36,205 bases of DNA from assembly GCF_024623065.1 (NCBI RefSeq), contig NZ_JANJZR010000045.1, forward strand, positions 1 through 36,205. Direction: 5' to 3'. Below the pieces are notes generated by a model. It saw only the letters and a program-made list of their open reading frames with translations. It ran no database searches and was not told the origin of the DNA. Shown here piece by piece: positions 17,635 to 26,361 of the stretch (within the stretch, counting starts at the first letter, position 1; each line of letters starts with the position of its first letter). The position numbers were made by a program, and so were the translations under genes. This stretch comes from Bacteroides acidifaciens (GTDB taxonomy: Bacteria > Bacteroidota > Bacteroidia > Bacteroidales > Bacteroidaceae).

Positions 17635-18739
17635 TGTCAGCCTCCATTTCTTGAATTGCCCCCTCTTCTACACGAAATATTTTATAATCACTACCTACCT
17701 TATATAAAATACGGTCGAGATGTTCCCGGTTTGTATCTGTTATAAATATCTGCCCAAAATTGTCTCCGGCTACCAGCTTCACGATTTGCTCTACACGGGA
17801 CGCATCCAGCTTATCAAAGATATCATCTAATAATAATAAAGGAACAGTTCTTCCGGTACGTTTCAAGAAATCGAATTGAGCCAGTTTCAATGCTACCAGA
17901 TACGTTTTATTCTGCCCCTGCGATCCCTCTTTCTTAATCGGGAACTCGCCCAGCAGCATATTCAACTCATCCTTATGAATCCCACGCAAAGAGAATCCCA
18001 TAATCTTGTCCCGCTCCCTGCTTTGCCTCAACACTTCCAACAAAGAAGCGTCACGCGCATGGGATTCATATGACAGCCCTACATGTTCCTTATCCTGGGA
18101 AATGAAAGAATAAAAAGACTGAAAGATAGGAATAAACTCTTTGATAAACGCTTCGCGCTTCTTGAATACAATTTCACCAGCCTGCGCCATCATTTCTTCC
18201 CAAACCAAAAACAGTTCCTCTTCGACAGGAAACTCACTTTTCAGCAAAGTATTCCGTTGTATCAGTGCTTTGTTATACCGTATAAGCGCATCCAGATACT
18301 CCTTATCATACTGCGAAATCACGACATCCATAAACCGGCGCCGTTCATCACTTCCTCCGGCAATCAATTCGGAGTCCGCAGGCGACACCATTACCAAAGG
18401 CAGAAAACCGATGTGATCGGAAAAACGGCTATACTCCTTCTTATTACGCTTGAACTGCTTCTTCGAACGACGTTTCATCCCGCAATAAATCTCCTCGGGA
18501 GTCCCGTCCTCAGCTTCATAAAATCCCTGAATAACAAAGAAGTCCTGTTCGTGACGAATATTCTGGGAATCAATCGGATTGCCGGAACTTTTGCAAAAAG
18601 ACAAAAAATACACCGCATCCAGTAAATTTGTCTTTCCCATCCCATTCTGCCCGAAAAAGCAATTCAGTTTGGCGGAGAATCCCAGCTCCACTTCTTCCAG
18701 ATTCTTATAGTTTAATATGGATATTCGTTTCAGTATCAT
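17624..18739 (-). CDS. recF: DNA replication and repair protein RecF
   Basis: 371 aa, an SMC-like ATPase that helps load RecA at gaps behind stalled forks. The ATG at 18739 gives the standard N-terminus MILKRISILNYKN; the longer frame to 18802 adds 21 non-conserved residues. Walker A FGQNGMGKTNLLDAV is near residue 35. The signature region is near FSLRGIHKDELNMLLG, and Walker B PLLLLDDIFDKLD is followed by the D-loop. Length is normal. It is the first gene of the recF-DUF721 pair and is divergent from the TPR gene at 18900. Confidence 0.96.
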   Translation of the reverse strand: MILKRISILNYKNLEEVELGFSAKLNCFFGQNGMGKTNLLDAVYFLSFCKSSGNPIDSQNIRHEQDFFVIQGFYEAEDGTPEEIYCGMKRRSKKQFKRNKKEYSRFSDHIGFLPLVMVSPADSELIAGGSDERRRFMDVVISQYDKEYLDALIRYNKALIQRNTLLKSEFPVEEELFLVWEEMMAQAGEIVFKKREAFIKEFIPIFQSFYSFISQDKEHVGLSYESHARDASLLEVLRQSRERDKIMGFSLRGIHKDELNMLLGEFPIKKEGSQGQNKTYLVALKLAQFDFLKRTGRTVPLLLLDDIFDKLDASRVEQIVKLVAGDNFGQIFITDTNREHLDRILYKVGSDYKIFRVEEGAIQEMEADNEA

Positions 18740-18761
18740 TGTGTACGCGTTAATTTGCTCA

Positions 18762-18769
18762 CAAAAGTA
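18762..18769 (-). promoter_or_regulatory. Bacteroides -7 box for recF
   Basis: The minus strand reads TACTTTTG (TAnnTTTG), 22 nt before the recF ATG. The -33 box is not obvious. Confidence 0.5.
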
Positions 18770-18824
18770 GCAAGATTTTCGCGGTTTTCGGGTGTAAAAC
18801 AAAAAAAGATGGCTCTAAATTTCA

Positions 18825-18851
18825 TTTGTAGATATAAAAAAACTAATTTTG
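18825..18851 (+). promoter_or_regulatory. Bacteroides promoter for the TPR gene
   Basis: TAATTTTG at 18844-18851 is a perfect -7 box, with a TTTG at 18825-18828 upstream. The 15-nt spacer is shorter than the usual 19-21, so the -33 assignment is tentative. Confidence 0.5.
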
Positions 18852-18899
18852 CGAGTCGAAATATCAAACTGTGAATAATAACAAAAAGAATCATATAAA

Positions 18900-19583
18900 A
18901 TGGCAGAACAGAAAAATCAGAATGAACATCTGAACGTAGAAGATGCACTGACACAATCGGAAGCATTTCTTATCAAGTACAAAAACGCAATCATCGGCGG
19001 TGTTGTTGCTGTAATTATTATTGTAGCAGGTATTATCATGTACAAGAACCTCTATGCTGAACCACGTGAAGAAAAAGCACAGGCAGCCCTCTTCAAAGGA
19101 CAGGAATACTTTGAGCAGGATGCTTTCGAGCAAGCACTGAACGGTGACAGCATCGGTTTCGCCGGTTTCCTGAAAGTAGCTGACGATTACAGCGGAACAA
19201 AAGCAGCTAACCTGGCAAAAGCATACGCAGGTATTTGCTATGCACAACTCGGCAAATACGAAGAAGCTGTAAAGATGCTGGATGACTTTAACGGAAACGA
19301 CCAGATGGTTGCTCCCGCAGTTCTGGGTGCTGCAGGTAGCTGTTACGCACAACTCGGTCAGTTGGATAAAGCAGCCTCCACTTTGCTGTCGGCAGCAGAC
19401 AAAGCAGACAACAACACATTGAGCCCTATCTTCCTGTTACAAGCCGGAGAAATCTTGGTGAAACAAGGTAAATTTGACGATGCAGTGAGCGCATATACCA
19501 AGATTAAAGACAAATATTTCCAGTCTTACCAAGCTATGGATATCGATAAATACATCGAACAGGCTAAACTGATGAAGAAATAA
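18900..19583 (+). CDS. Membrane-anchored tetratricopeptide repeat protein
   Basis: 227 aa. A short charged N-terminus is followed by one transmembrane helix at about 30-50 (AIIGGVVAVIIIVAGIIMY). Then comes a chain of TPR-like helices (AKAYAGICYAQLGKYEEAVKML, GAAGSCYAQLGQLDKAASTLL, QAGEILVKQGKFDDAVSAYTKI). The topology (N-in, TPRs in the periplasm) resembles YfgM-type ancillary translocon proteins, but no functional partner is visible. It has its own promoter, and a palindromic repeat and ribH follow. Function remains inferred from the fold only. Confidence 0.85.
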   Translation: MAEQKNQNEHLNVEDALTQSEAFLIKYKNAIIGGVVAVIIIVAGIIMYKNLYAEPREEKAQAALFKGQEYFEQDAFEQALNGDSIGFAGFLKVADDYSGTKAANLAKAYAGICYAQLGKYEEAVKMLDDFNGNDQMVAPAVLGAAGSCYAQLGQLDKAASTLLSAADKADNNTLSPIFLLQAGEILVKQGKFDDAVSAYTKIKDKYFQSYQAMDIDKYIEQAKLMKK

Positions 19584-19608
19584 TATACCTTATTATATAT
19601 AAGATATC

Positions 19609-19686
19609 AGGCACGGATTACACAGATTGACACGGACTAAAACAATTATCACAACCGTGAAATCCGTGTAATCCGTGCCTTTTTTC
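19609..19686 (+). repeat. Long palindromic intergenic repeat, probable terminator
   Basis: AGGCACGGATTACACAGATT (19609-19628) and its complement (19661-19680) pair at 19 of 20 positions, with an additional inner CACGG/CCGTG pair, then seven T. The repeated ACGGATTACAC/CCGTGTAATCC words look like a dispersed intergenic repeat. It functions at least as a terminator after the TPR gene. Confidence 0.7.
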
Positions 19687-19736
19687 TCACCCCCTTCCTA
19701 AACTTTCATTTTTCAATTTTTAATTCTCAATTTATT

Positions 19737-20231
19737 ATGGCAACAGCTTATCATAATTTATCCGAATACGATTTCAACTCCGTTCCGAATGCTGAAAATA
19801 TGAAATTCGGCATTGTCGTATCCGAATGGAACTACAATATTACAGGCGCTTTGCTAAAAGGCGCAGTCGAAACGTTAAAAAAACATGGAGCAAAAGAAGA
19901 AAATATTCTGGTGAAAACTGTTCCGGGAAGTTTTGAACTAACTTTCGGTGCGAACCAAATGATGGAAAATTGCGATATCGATGCAATTATTACAATTGGT
20001 TGCGTAATTAAAGGAGATACTCCACATTTTGATTATGTTTGTATGGGAGCCACTCAAGGAATTACCGAATTAAACGCAACTGGCGATATACCAGTTATTT
20101 ACGGATTAATTACCACCAATACGATGGAGCAGGCAGAAGAGCGTGCCGGTGGCAAGTTAGGTAATAAAGGAGACGAATGTGCAATTTCTGCAATAAAAAT
20201 GATCGATTTTGTTTGGAGTTTAAATAAATAG
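19737..20231 (+). CDS. ribH: 6,7-dimethyl-8-ribityllumazine synthase
   Basis: 164 aa; condenses 5-amino-6-ribitylamino-uracil with 3,4-dihydroxy-2-butanone 4-phosphate, the penultimate step of riboflavin synthesis; icosahedral or pentameric cytoplasmic enzyme. Family motifs are [43 protein letters not shown] (with the catalytic His-Phe-Asp segment) and the conserved GITELN...PVIYGLIT. Normal length. No FMN riboswitch is visible upstream; only the palindromic repeat separates it from the TPR gene. Its 3' end contains the -33 box of the tRNA promoter. Confidence 0.96.
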   Translation: MATAYHNLSEYDFNSVPNAENMKFGIVVSEWNYNITGALLKGAVETLKKHGAKEENILVKTVPGSFELTFGANQMMENCDIDAIITIGCVIKGDTPHFDYVCMGATQGITELNATGDIPVIYGLITTNTMEQAEERAGGKLGNKGDECAISAIKMIDFVWSLNK

Positions 20232-20242
20232 TTGTATCTTTG
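20212..20242 (+). promoter_or_regulatory. Bacteroides promoter for the tRNA-Tyr/tRNA-Gly unit
   Basis: TTTG at 20212-20215 (-33 box, inside the last codons of ribH) and TATCTTTG at 20235-20242 (-7 box) are both perfect consensus matches with a 19-nt spacer. The start site would be near 20249, about 33 nt before tRNA-Tyr. Confidence 0.75.
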
Positions 20243-20281
20243 CATCGCAATTGAGAAACAAACCATCTCAAAAGCAAAAAA

Positions 20282-20364
20282 GGGCAAATACCAGAGTGGC
20301 CAAATGGGGCAGACTGTAAATCTGCTGTCTTTCGACTTCGGTGGTTCGAATCCATCTTTGCCCA
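20282..20364 (+). tRNA. tRNA-Tyr (anticodon GTA)
   Basis: 83-nt class II tRNA. The acceptor stem GGGCAAA (20282-20288) pairs with TTTGCCC (20357-20363), discriminator A. The anticodon arm GCAGA-CTGTAAA-TCTGC has GTA at 20316-20318. The variable arm is long and the T-loop is GGTTCGAATCC. The CCA end is not encoded. Confidence 0.97.
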
Positions 20365-20372
20365 CAAAAATT

Positions 20373-20445
20373 GCGGAAGTAGCTCAGTTGATAGAGCATT
20401 AGCCTTCCAAGCTGAGGGTCGCGGGTTTGAGCCCCGTCTTCCGCT
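20373..20445 (+). tRNA. tRNA-Gly (anticodon TCC)
   Basis: 73 nt. The acceptor GCGGAAG (20373-20379) pairs with CTTCCGC (20438-20444). The anticodon arm TTAGC-CTTCCAA-GCTGA has TCC in the loop, and the T-arm is GCGGGTTTGAGCCCCGT. It lies 8 nt after tRNA-Tyr, so the two are co-transcribed. Confidence 0.97.
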
Positions 20446-20451
20446 CTCTAA

Positions 20452-20484
20452 AGAGAATCTGAGAAATTAGATTCTCTTTTTTTG
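20452..20484 (+). terminator. Terminator of the tRNA unit
   Basis: AGAGAATCT (20452-20460) pairs with AGATTCTCT (20469-20477), followed by T residues to 20484. Confidence 0.88.
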
Positions 20485-20501
20485 TTTTACTTCAGACCGC
20501 T

Positions 20502-21761
20502 ATGATTATGAAAGATTCTCTGACACAAACTCACGTGCTCCAGTTAGCGCATCCCCCTATCCCTACCGTTCATATAGGAATCATCGGATTGGGCAACCGG
20601 GGCTTACTCACCCTACAACGTTATCTGCAAATAGAAGGAGTAGAAATCAAAGCCCTTTGTGAAATTAGGGAAGGCAACCTTCACAAAGCACAGCAACAAT
20701 TAAAAGAGGCGAACCGCCCCGAAGCCATCGGATATACCGGAACAGACGGCTGGAAGAAAATGTGCGAATCAGACGGAGTGGATTTAGTTTTCATCTGCAC
20801 CGATTGGCTGATGCATACACCGATGGCTACCTTTGCCATGGAATGCAACAAACACGTAGCCATCGAAGTTCCGGCAGCTATGAGCGTGGAAGAGTGCTGG
20901 CAACTGGTCGATACGGCAGAGAAAACCCGACGCCACTGCATCATGCTAGAAAACTGCTGCTATGACCCTTTCGCACTGACTACTCTCAATATGGCCCGTC
21001 GAGGAATACTCGGAGAGATCATGCACGTAGAAGGTGCCTATATCCACGACCTTCGTTCGATGTATTTTGCCGAAGAAAGCGAAGGCGGCTATCACAACCA
21101 CTGGGGAAAGAAGTACAGCATTGAACATACCGGCAATCCCTACCCCACTCATGGCTTGGGACCCGCCTGCCAGATTCTCAACATTCATCGTAGTGACCGG
21201 ATGGAATATCTTGTTTCCATGTCTACCCACCAGGCAGGAATGACCGAATATGCCCGCCGGATGTTTGGTGAGTACTCACCGGAAGCCTGCCAGAAATATC
21301 AATTGGGAGATGTCAATACAACCCTTATCCATACGCTTAAGGGAAAAACAATCATGCTTCAATATGACGTATCTACCCCGCGTCCTTACAGCCGCCTGCA
21401 AACAGTGTGCGGCACATTGGGTTTTGCACAAAAATATCCGGTTCCATGCATAGCGCTGGATCCGAACGGTGACACACCGCTTACAGGAGAAAGACTGGAG
21501 AAAACACTGGCACGATACAAACATCCTTTCAGCGCGACTATCGGTGAAGAAGCGCACCGTAAAGGGTTGCCCAATGAAATGAATTATGTAATGGACTATC
21601 GCCTTATCTATTGCCTGCGCAACGGGCTTCCACTGGACATGGACGTATATGACGCAGCAGAATGGTCGTGCATCACAGAACTAAGCGAAAAATCCGTGTT
21701 GAATGGAAGCATGCCGATGAGTATACCCGACTTCACTCGGGGAGCATGGAAAACAAAATGA
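20502..21761 (+). CDS. GH109-like Gfo/Idh/MocA oxidoreductase-fold enzyme (alpha-N-acetylgalactosaminidase family)
   Basis: 419 aa. The N-terminal Rossmann domain carries the NAD-binding motif [16 protein letters not shown] at about residue 27. The remaining sequence ([58 protein letters not shown]) is characteristic of the GH109 branch of the Gfo/Idh/MocA fold. GH109 enzymes use bound NAD in a redox-assisted hydrolysis and remove alpha-linked GalNAc, as in blood-group A antigens or core mucin O-glycans. Unlike the described Tat-exported members, this one has no signal peptide, suggesting it acts in the cytoplasm. It starts just after the tRNA unit and converges on the ECF sigma gene with a 29-nt overlap. 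ATGs at 20502 and 20508 are both possible starts. Confidence 0.8.
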   Translation: MIMKDSLTQTHVLQLAHPPIPTVHIGIIGLGNRGLLTLQRYLQIEGVEIKALCEIREGNLHKAQQQLKEANRPEAIGYTGTDGWKKMCESDGVDLVFICTDWLMHTPMATFAMECNKHVAIEVPAAMSVEECWQLVDTAEKTRRHCIMLENCCYDPFALTTLNMARRGILGEIMHVEGAYIHDLRSMYFAEESEGGYHNHWGKKYSIEHTGNPYPTHGLGPACQILNIHRSDRMEYLVSMSTHQAGMTEYARRMFGEYSPEACQKYQLGDVNTTLIHTLKGKTIMLQYDVSTPRPYSRLQTVCGTLGFAQKYPVPCIALDPNGDTPLTGERLEKTLARYKHPFSATIGEEAHRKGLPNEMNYVMDYRLIYCLRNGLPLDMDVYDAAEWSCITELSEKSVLNGSMPMSIPDFTRGAWKTK

Positions 21762-22293
21762 ATAAAAGAAGATTCTTTTTCAAAAATTTCAAGGTGAGGT
21801 GAATATGCCGTTCTACGGCTTTTTCACCGATCCCGCAGCGGAGGGCAATCTCCCGATAAGTCATATTCTCCTCCCTGCTCATTAAAAATATCTCACGTTG
21901 TCTTTCTGGCAGAACAGCGATCAACCGGTCGATATATTCCTTCAAATCCTCAGCCACCATCCGGTCTTCCTGATTGTAGGGCTCTTCATTTTCAATGGAA
22001 CGCAAAACCGTCATCTTGAACATATCTTCGCGTATCTTGCTACGTGTCTTATTAAAAATAATGTTTCGGGTAATAATAAATAAAAAGCCCTCCACCTTCC
22101 TGTTGTTATCCAACAGATGGCGGGCTTCCCAAAACTTCACAAAAACATCCTGTACGATTTCAGAGATACTGTCGGAAGAAGTTATATATAACTTAGTAAA
22201 ATTATAGACCCTCTGCCAATAATGGTCATATAATACAGCAAAAGCTATATTATTACCATTTTTTACTTGCTCTATCAACTCTTCCTCTCTCAT
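21733..22293 (-). CDS. ECF-family RNA polymerase sigma factor (copy 1)
   Basis: 186 aa from the ATG at 22293; the frame extends three codons upstream to a TTG. Sigma region 2 has [31 protein letters not shown] and [14 protein letters not shown]. Region 4 has [37 protein letters not shown], which is the -35-binding helix-turn-helix. It is a close paralogue of the second ECF sigma at 34910-35455 (about half the residues identical by eye). It is separated from the upstream M60 gene by a terminator and has its own vegetative -7 box, so it is transcribed independently of the PUL operon. It probably drives PUL genes when released by the FecR-type anti-sigma factor. Confidence 0.92.
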   Translation of the reverse strand: MREEELIEQVKNGNNIAFAVLYDHYWQRVYNFTKLYITSSDSISEIVQDVFVKFWEARHLLDNNRKVEGFLFIITRNIIFNKTRSKIREDMFKMTVLRSIENEEPYNQEDRMVAEDLKEYIDRLIAVLPERQREIFLMSREENMTYREIALRCGIGEKAVERHIHLTLKFLKKNLLLFILFSMLPE

Positions 22294-22316
22294 ATTGTAC
22301 AAAATCTTGCTTTATA

Positions 22317-22324
22317 CAAAGATA
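22317..22324 (-). promoter_or_regulatory. Bacteroides -7 box for ECF sigma copy 1
   Basis: The minus strand reads TATCTTTG (TAnnTTTG), 23 nt before the ATG at 22293. The -33 match is poor. Confidence 0.5.
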
Positions 22325-22360
22325 AAGATTTTACAGAGAATTACATCTATAAAATGCATG

Positions 22361-22423
22361 AAAAAAGCCATAGATTAACACGCCGCACAATTATCTGATA
22401 AAACAGCAGTGTCAATCTATGGC
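22361..22423 (-). terminator. Terminator at the end of the M60 gene
   Basis: On the minus strand, GCCATAGATTGACAC (22423-22409) pairs with GTGTTAATCTATGGC (22381-22367) at 14 of 15 positions, followed by six T. It separates the M60 transcript from the ECF sigma gene. Confidence 0.85.
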
Positions 22424-22440
22424 AAAATTTATAGTTACAA

Positions 22441-25311
22441 TCAATCGGCAAACGGAATCTTAGTCCGTTTGCCTGCTGCTGAAACAGCATACAATGTATA
22501 GCCGTCATTCCAGTTACCGGAGAGTGTAAAGACATCGGTGTCGGAAGGCGTCGTTTCACCACTGGAGATAAAGATAAGATTATCCGCCTGATCCCTCACT
22601 TCATAAACCACTACATTCTGCCAGTTCTTTATTGTAATGGTATTGCCGCTTCGGGTTGCATTTGCTCCGGATATTACCTGCGGTTTGGTTTTATACAGTT
22701 CCCACGTATTATCCGATATATATTCGAGGGCTGTATCCTGCAACTTATCATATCCCAGGCTCTCTACCCTCTTCTTCAATGCTTCTGCCATATCTTCGGT
22801 AATTTTCAAGGTTTTCGTACCATAATCATCAATCAGCTTGTCTACCGGAGTCAGGAATCCCCATTTTTCAAAGAAATCAAGCAGATTCAGACGGGCTGCC
22901 ACACAACAATTATAAACGAAATCCAACTGAATTTCTCCTTCACTCATGCCACCATAATCTTTGGTACGGGCATACTCGAAAACCTCCGGATAAAAGCCGC
23001 CACAATCCGACTGCTGAAGAGGAGTCAGTCCAAGTACCTTACCAAAGTAAAGTTCCAATTGCCAGAAAGGCACCAACTTGCAAAACACATCATTCGAATC
23101 ATCCAAATTTGTAAAATCAGCATGAGAAGCTTTCGGAACAATAATGCCGTTCCATGCCTTCGAATACCTGTTACGGTAAACCGCTCCCATATCCTCGGTC
23201 TGTATTCGGGAAGGTTGACCGAAAACCGTGGTCTGCACATACTCGGACATGATATTATTAGTCACCTCCGTCAGTCCTATCCACTTGATCCCCGGACGAG
23301 TCTGGTTGCAATGCCCGATTTCGTGAGCAGGTCCCCAGCAACCGGTAGTTTTCAAGACATCAGGATCACACACATCTCCCATAGTTGTCTGATTATAAGC
23401 CGTATGATAAGCAGTTGCGTACATAAAAGAGTGATACATGACATTGAGATAGATTCTGTTCCCGAACATCTTGCCATATTTCTCCAAGCCAAGAAGTTGC
23501 ATTTCACTGTGAGCAATCTTATCATAAAGATCAATCAATTCATTACCGTTTGTAGCAGCATACTTCCTGAAATCATTGGTCTCAAATGTCAGATGCGCAT
23601 ACCGTCCCACCACATCAAAATATTTATCCGTAGCTTTACCCAGCAATTCATTCCAACGCCCCCGATGCTCTACATTCTGCGAATCAAAATAACCGTTCAC
23701 CGTACCCGAAGCAAAATGAATCTTTACAGGCCGTGCCGTTTCCGCCTCTACCAATGTCTTGGTATGATACATCACATACACCAGTCCCTTTCCAGTCATT
23801 GTCAACTTATTAATACCTTGATACAACGGATACGTAACTCCTCCGAAACCGTCACCTCCCGGCACGTCCAGATTCTGTACCTTCATTCCGACGTTCTGTC
23901 CGTATGTATCACCCACCATTACTACCAGAGTTTCTCCTTCTTTCACCGAGATTCCCGTCGGATTATCAAGAAGGCTGTACGGATTCGTCTTGTGGGTTTC
24001 CGACTGGATATCCGGATTTGGAAACGCCTTATAGTCTGCCACACGGAAATTTCTGTCATACTTATCCTTGAGCATGTAATACGCCAGATTCTTGAAAAAA
24101 GGATATTTACAATTCTTGATATCCGCTTCCGTGATTCCCACTTTCAGGTTGCTACACGTTTCATCCTCAAAAAGAGTGGAATAATCAAAAGCATTCAGAT
24201 TCTTGGCATAAAACTCCATTTCGGCACAGGAAGCAAATCCCTGACCGTCTCCCGCACCGCTTTTCACGATAAAACGGAAAGACTTAGCCCGAACCGTATT
24301 GTCAAAAGTGACTCTGGCAGCTGTTGCCGCCCCCTCAAAATCCTTGTCAAGCAACTTCGTAAATACATTTCCATCTTCCGAATACTGAATTTCCACCTCC
24401 TTAAAATTACCATTATACCCTGACGGACGGGGATAATAAATCAGATAATCCACATCAGACGCTTCCGCAAAATTATAGGTCAGCGTAATTGGGAAATAAT
24501 TCGCTCCACCATTAGACCAGTTCGAATGATACAACGTAGTATAATCACCGTCAAAAGACTTTCCGATAGCATCTTCCCCTTGATGGGAAGTATCAGTACC
24601 ACTCACAACTTTCACTTTGATATCTCCTTCTATATCTTCTCCCGCACCGCCATTATATTCATTCAGACCCTGCTGTACAATCAAAACCGAAGCAGAAGCG
24701 GGAGTACTTTCTTCTGAAGCCCCTTCCGGCAAAACTTCCGTAAAAACAATAGTTCCCTCTCTCTTTTCATTCAATGTGCTGATTTTCACCACATAAGCAT
24801 GGGTTGATGTCACCATTTCCGGTGCACGGGATTTTACTTTTTCAGAAATCCAATCAGGAAATCCGGCATTTACCTCCACATTGGTAGTGACATTGAAAGA
24901 AATCTCTTTCCCGATGACTTCCACTTCAAATACGTTTGTATCAATCAATATAGCAGGCTCATATCCCAACTGACGAACTTTAACCGTCTTTTTCAGGCCT
25001 TCCGCCGTTATTGTTATGACAGCCTCACGCACCAATCTTTCTTCACTTTCGTCTACGAAAATTTTCAGGATCTTTCCTGCCACAGAAAGCGTACACCAGC
25101 TCTTATCCGCCGTAGCCTCCCAAATCGGAGCATTCGTCGAAACCGTTATGTTCTGCGTGCCGGCTTCACATTTGAAGTCCACCACTTCCTTATTAACAGA
25201 CAACTCGACCACCTCCAATGCCTCATCATCACTTGTACAAGAGAAAGCAACCGCCCAATGTACAAGTATGAAAAAGACAAATAAACATTTTTTTATATGA
25301 CTGTTTACCAT
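22441..25311 (-). CDS. M60-like (enhancin/mucinase) peptidase lipoprotein with BACON and F5/8-type C domains
   Basis: 956 aa. A lipoprotein signal ends at VAFSC (Cys25), predicting surface exposure. Two BACON-like beta domains lie at about 33-120 and 122-215. A galactose-binding-like F5/8 type C (CBM32-like) domain lies at about 230-375. The M60/PF13402 peptidase domain (about 430-850) has the zinc site H663-E-I-G-H667 and a downstream Glu at E682 (HExxH-x14-E). A small beta domain ends the protein. Characterised relatives such as BT4244 of B. thetaiotaomicron cleave O-glycosylated mucin-type proteins next to the glycan. It is preceded by a terminator and must have its own promoter or rely on read-through from the SusCD operon. 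Adjacent carbohydrate-binding and GH genes fit O-glycoprotein breakdown. Confidence 0.93.
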   Translation of the reverse strand: MVNSHIKKCLFVFFILVHWAVAFSCTSDDEALEVVELSVNKEVVDFKCEAGTQNITVSTNAPIWEATADKSWCTLSVAGKILKIFVDESEERLVREAVITITAEGLKKTVKVRQLGYEPAILIDTNVFEVEVIGKEISFNVTTNVEVNAGFPDWISEKVKSRAPEMVTSTHAYVVKISTLNEKREGTIVFTEVLPEGASEESTPASASVLIVQQGLNEYNGGAGEDIEGDIKVKVVSGTDTSHQGEDAIGKSFDGDYTTLYHSNWSNGGANYFPITLTYNFAEASDVDYLIYYPRPSGYNGNFKEVEIQYSEDGNVFTKLLDKDFEGAATAARVTFDNTVRAKSFRFIVKSGAGDGQGFASCAEMEFYAKNLNAFDYSTLFEDETCSNLKVGITEADIKNCKYPFFKNLAYYMLKDKYDRNFRVADYKAFPNPDIQSETHKTNPYSLLDNPTGISVKEGETLVVMVGDTYGQNVGMKVQNLDVPGGDGFGGVTYPLYQGINKLTMTGKGLVYVMYHTKTLVEAETARPVKIHFASGTVNGYFDSQNVEHRGRWNELLGKATDKYFDVVGRYAHLTFETNDFRKYAATNGNELIDLYDKIAHSEMQLLGLEKYGKMFGNRIYLNVMYHSFMYATAYHTAYNQTTMGDVCDPDVLKTTGCWGPAHEIGHCNQTRPGIKWIGLTEVTNNIMSEYVQTTVFGQPSRIQTEDMGAVYRNRYSKAWNGIIVPKASHADFTNLDDSNDVFCKLVPFWQLELYFGKVLGLTPLQQSDCGGFYPEVFEYARTKDYGGMSEGEIQLDFVYNCCVAARLNLLDFFEKWGFLTPVDKLIDDYGTKTLKITEDMAEALKKRVESLGYDKLQDTALEYISDNTWELYKTKPQVISGANATRSGNTITIKNWQNVVVYEVRDQADNLIFISSGETTPSDTDVFTLSGNWNDGYTLYAVSAAGKRTKIPFAD

Positions 25312-25354
25312 TTACCGAAATCTTATTATTATGTAACTTTATTCAAAACACCCA

Positions 25355-25410
25355 TAAAAAAGGCGGAAATCCAATATTATCCCTGAAAAGAAATATTCAT
25401 ATTTCCGCCT
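25355..25410 (-). terminator. Terminator between the F5/8 lipoprotein and M60 genes
   Basis: On the minus strand AGGCGGAAAT (25410-25401) pairs perfectly with ATTTCCGCCT (25370-25361), followed by six T. It implies attenuation or separate transcription of the M60 gene. Confidence 0.82.
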
Positions 25411-25470
25411 GATTTGTCTGCAAGACAAAATCTATCCGATTATTTCAATCTCTGCATACCACGCTTCCCA

Positions 25471-26349
25471 CTAATCAGCTTCAGGATCAACAACACTTGC
25501 ATTAACCTCAAATAATTTGAATTCCGCCATACTGAAAAAGACAGAACCGGTATTTGTATGGTTCACCGAATAGCGTATATAACGATAGGGCTTGGAATTA
25601 TCTCCCAAAACAGGAGACATATATGGAGTTGTACTCATCAACATTCCATTCTTAGCCTTTGTGAGATTCTCTATCAACTCAAAATTGACTCCGTCATTGC
25701 TACCCATAATATCCACATCATCAGGAATATTGTTTCCATTGCGTGCCACCGACTCATACTTAAAGTAAGTGATTTCTTTTTTTGTATCTATCTGGAACCA
25801 GTGAGGAGACGCAGGAACAGTCCCGCTCCAGGCTGTATGAAAATAAGAGCCGGTGTTCCCGTCAATGAGATTCGCTATAGGTCCCTCCGAGGCTTCCTGA
25901 GCATTTGTCGACAACTGTTCCTCGGTCAATGCCAATTGTCTGGACTCTCCAAACACAATTTGCACCTTAGCCGGTTCCGAAACAGCCTTGATTGTCTGAA
26001 CATTTCCCGCATCACCCGTTTCACTATAAGACTGTACCTTAAATTCATATTCTCCGAACTTTTTACGCGTATCCGGAATCAGCACACTATCCGCATAAAC
26101 ACTTGCCAGCCTTACCACATCCTGTTCCAATAAATAATCATAATAAGATACCTTTATATATCTGATTGTATTATCATCAGGCGTAACCCAACGAAGCACA
26201 ATATAACCGGGCTTATCTTGAGTATCGGCACTTAAATCAATCACATCAGAAGGAACAACAGACTTTGTATCTTCGTCACTGCAACCTGCAAACCCAACCA
26301 AGAGTAGAGTGACAACCAATAAAAAAATATTTTTCTTCATAACAGTCAT
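25471..26349 (-). CDS. PUL surface lipoprotein: DUF4959-like plus F5/8 type C domain
   Basis: 292 aa (289 if the second ATG at 26340 is used, which places the signal at the exact N-terminus). The lipoprotein signal ends GFAGC. An N-terminal fibronectin-like region (about 28-125: PGYIVLRWVTPDDNTIRYIKV) resembles DUF4959. The C-terminal half (about 150-285) is an F5/8 type C fold with NLIDGNTGSYFHTAW, HWFQIDTKKEITYFKY and PYRYIRYSV. Such proteins encoded directly after SusD bind the target glycan or glycoprotein at the cell surface. It begins 12 nt after susD ends, in the same operon. Confidence 0.88.
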   Translation of the reverse strand: MTVMKKNIFLLVVTLLLVGFAGCSDEDTKSVVPSDVIDLSADTQDKPGYIVLRWVTPDDNTIRYIKVSYYDYLLEQDVVRLASVYADSVLIPDTRKKFGEYEFKVQSYSETGDAGNVQTIKAVSEPAKVQIVFGESRQLALTEEQLSTNAQEASEGPIANLIDGNTGSYFHTAWSGTVPASPHWFQIDTKKEITYFKYESVARNGNNIPDDVDIMGSNDGVNFELIENLTKAKNGMLMSTTPYMSPVLGDNSKPYRYIRYSVNHTNTGSVFFSMAEFKLFEVNASVVDPEAD

Positions 26350-26361
26350 GCTAAAATTTAA

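Noticed and set aside
19584..19736. FMN riboswitch upstream of ribH
   Set aside because: None of the conserved FMN-element segments is present; the spacer holds only the palindromic repeat and an AT-rich stretch.
20099..20367. Minus-strand open frames across the tRNA genes
   Set aside because: They read through tRNA-Tyr and the end of ribH antisense; tRNA genes explain the sequence.
23059..24423. 454-residue open frame on the + strand
   Set aside because: It lies entirely antisense to the M60 peptidase gene, has a composition unlike a real protein and no recognisable motif; it is a shadow of the coding strand.
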